Position numbers and translations under genes: made by a program. A DNA stretch of 5,358 bases, taken from positions 1 through 5,358 of the forward strand of contig UQZH01000081.1 in assembly GCA_900545445.1 (NCBI GenBank). The letters are read 5' to 3'. This document shows positions 4,211-5,358 of this stretch, piece by piece. Origin of the DNA: an uncultured Collinsella sp. (GTDB taxonomy: Bacteria; Actinomycetota; Coriobacteriia; Coriobacteriales; Coriobacteriaceae). The notes under the pieces are model-generated. The model searched no databases. It worked only from the letters and a program-made list of their open reading frames with translations, and was not told where the DNA came from. Numbering within the stretch: position 1 is the stretch's first letter; every line of letters begins with the position of its first letter.

Positions 4211-5358
4211 ATGGCATCCAAATACTCCATGAACGACCGTCCCAGCTGGCCTCGCCGCGCCATCGTTACCGCCGGCGAGCCCTATGGCAACAAGGGCCTT
4301 CACTTTGGCCACGTTGGCGGCGTCTTTGTCCCGGCCGACTTCTTCGCCCGCTTCCTGCGCGACCGTCTGGGCCGCGAGAACGTCATCTTCACCTCGGGCA
4401 CCGACTGCTATGGCTCGCCCATCATGGAGAGTTACCGCAAGCTCAAGGAGAACGAAGGCTACGATAAGTCCATCAGCGAGTATGTCGAGTCCAATCACTC
4501 CCGCCAGGCCGCGACCCTCAACAACTACAACATCAGCTGTGACATCTACGGCGGCTCGGGCCTTGAGCCGGCTGCGCAGATTCACAACGAGGTGACCGCC
4601 GAGATTATCAAGCGCCTGCACGAGCAGGGCACCATCTCCAAGCGCTCCACGCTGCAGTTCTACGATGCCAAGGCCGGCACGTTCCTCAACGGCCGTCAGG
4701 TGATCGGCCGCTGCCCCATCCAGGGCTGCAAGTCTGAGAAGGCTTATGCCGACGAGTGCGACCTGGGCCACCAGTTTGAGCCCGAGGAGCTCATCGCGCC
4801 CAAAAGCCAGCTCACCGGCGAGGTGCCCGAGCTGCGCCCGGTCGACAACCTCTACTTCGACCTGCCGGCCTACCTCGACTTTATGAAAACCTATACCGCC
4901 AAGCTCGCCCAGAACCCGCAGGTTCGCTCCGTGGTCTCCAAGACCATGGAAGAGTGGCTGCTGCCGGCTCAGCTCTACATCCAGAACAAGTTCCGCGAGG
5001 CCTTCGATGCCGTCGAGGATCAGCTTCCCGAGCACACCGTGCTGGAGCCCGAGGGCAACAAGAGCAGCTTTACCGTCACCTTCCCCAGCTGGAAGGAGCG
5101 CGACGATGCCCACGCGGTGCTCGCCAACGGCGGCGTGCGCTTCCGCAGCGGCAAGGCGCTCGTACCCTTCCGCATCACCGGCAACATCGACTGGGGCGTT
5201 CCGGTGCCCGAGGTCGATGGCGTCTCCGACGTCACCTGCTGGTGCTGGCCCGAGAGCCTGTGGGCTCCCATCAGCTATACGCGCACCGTGCTCGCACGCG
5301 ATGCCAAGGCCGCCGGCGTGACCGAGGGCGTCGCCGCCCAGGACGCCGCCCTCATGGG
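4211..5358 (+). CDS. Methionyl-tRNA synthetase-like class I tRNA ligase, 3' end outside window
   Basis: The first 382 residues are present. The protein follows the MetRS (MetG) plan: IVTAGEPYGNKGLHFGH (18-34) carries the HIGH-type motif as HFGH (31-34). SGTDCYGSPIM (62-72) matches the next catalytic block. A zinc-knuckle domain at about 166-188 has Cys168, Cys173, Cys183 and His187. ELIAPKSQLTGEVPELRP (193-210) and LYFDLPAYLDFM (214-225) follow, as in E. coli MetRS. The KMSKS loop and anticodon-binding domain would lie past the window. Unusual points: Glu23 stands where E. coli has pocket residue Leu13, the block matching the YVWLDAPIGY region reads CWCWPESLWAPISY (343-356), and about 70 extra residues (roughly 251-320) follow MEEWLLPA. 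It may therefore be a paralogue of the housekeeping MetRS; NCBI-style naming would be class I tRNA ligase family protein. I leave the symbol blank because methionine specificity is not assured. Confidence 0.85.
   Translation, partial: MASKYSMNDRPSWPRRAIVTAGEPYGNKGLHFGHVGGVFVPADFFARFLRDRLGRENVIFTSGTDCYGSPIMESYRKLKENEGYDKSISEYVESNHSRQAATLNNYNISCDIYGGSGLEPAAQIHNEVTAEIIKRLHEQGTISKRSTLQFYDAKAGTFLNGRQVIGRCPIQGCKSEKAYADECDLGHQFEPEELIAPKSQLTGEVPELRPVDNLYFDLPAYLDFMKTYTAKLAQNPQVRSVVSKTMEEWLLPAQLYIQNKFREAFDAVEDQLPEHTVLEPEGNKSSFTVTFPSWKERDDAHAVLANGGVRFRSGKALVPFRITGNIDWGVPVPEVDGVSDVTCWCWPESLWAPISYTRTVLARDAKAAGVTEGVAAQDAALM

Noticed and set aside
4085..5113. A 342-codon minus-strand open frame opposite the tRNA ligase gene
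   Set aside because: The plus strand encodes unmistakable MetRS-like motifs with a good ribosome site; the antisense frame shows no family features.

Overview
The window is GC-rich double-stranded DNA with dense genes and short gaps. The protein style (Ala/Arg/Glu-rich; GTG start used; strong AAGGAG or GGAGG ribosome sites) and the mix of genes suggest a high-GC Gram-positive bacterium. My best guess is a gut Coriobacteriia member such as Collinsella. That guess rests on remembered style and was not tested by a search.

Layout, left to right. (1) 3-1235, plus strand: a long alanine- and glutamate-rich coiled-coil protein of unknown function ending in one membrane helix. Its true start may lie before the window. 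(2) 1236-1588: a 353-base gap between convergent genes, packed with four consecutive inverted repeats: a 19-bp stem with T-run, a 24-bp perfect palindromic element, a branched ~100-base structure, and a 13-bp hairpin touching the queA stop codon. (3) 1589-4078, minus strand: three genes in the same direction with gaps of about 62-64 bases. In transcription order these are a DUF3267-type membrane zincin (HELVH motif), queH (epoxyqueuosine reductase) and queA (tRNA ribosyltransferase-isomerase). (4) 4079-4210: a divergent promoter region. (5) 4211-5358, plus strand: the first 382 residues of a methionyl-tRNA-synthetase-like class I tRNA ligase, cut by the window end.

queA and queH carry out the last two steps of queuosine synthesis. 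QueA adds the epoxycyclopentane from S-adenosylmethionine to preQ1 in the tRNA anticodon, and QueH reduces epoxyqueuosine to queuosine. The DUF3267 gene may be co-transcribed with them, but nothing in its sequence links it to tRNA modification.

The two points most worth following are the intergenic inverted repeats, whose motif (GTAGT...GGGACG) recurs at the stop codons of queH and of the DUF3267 gene, and the tRNA ligase, which keeps the MetRS fold but differs at predicted methionine-pocket positions and carries an internal insertion. No phage, CRISPR, tRNA, rRNA or transposase gene was seen.
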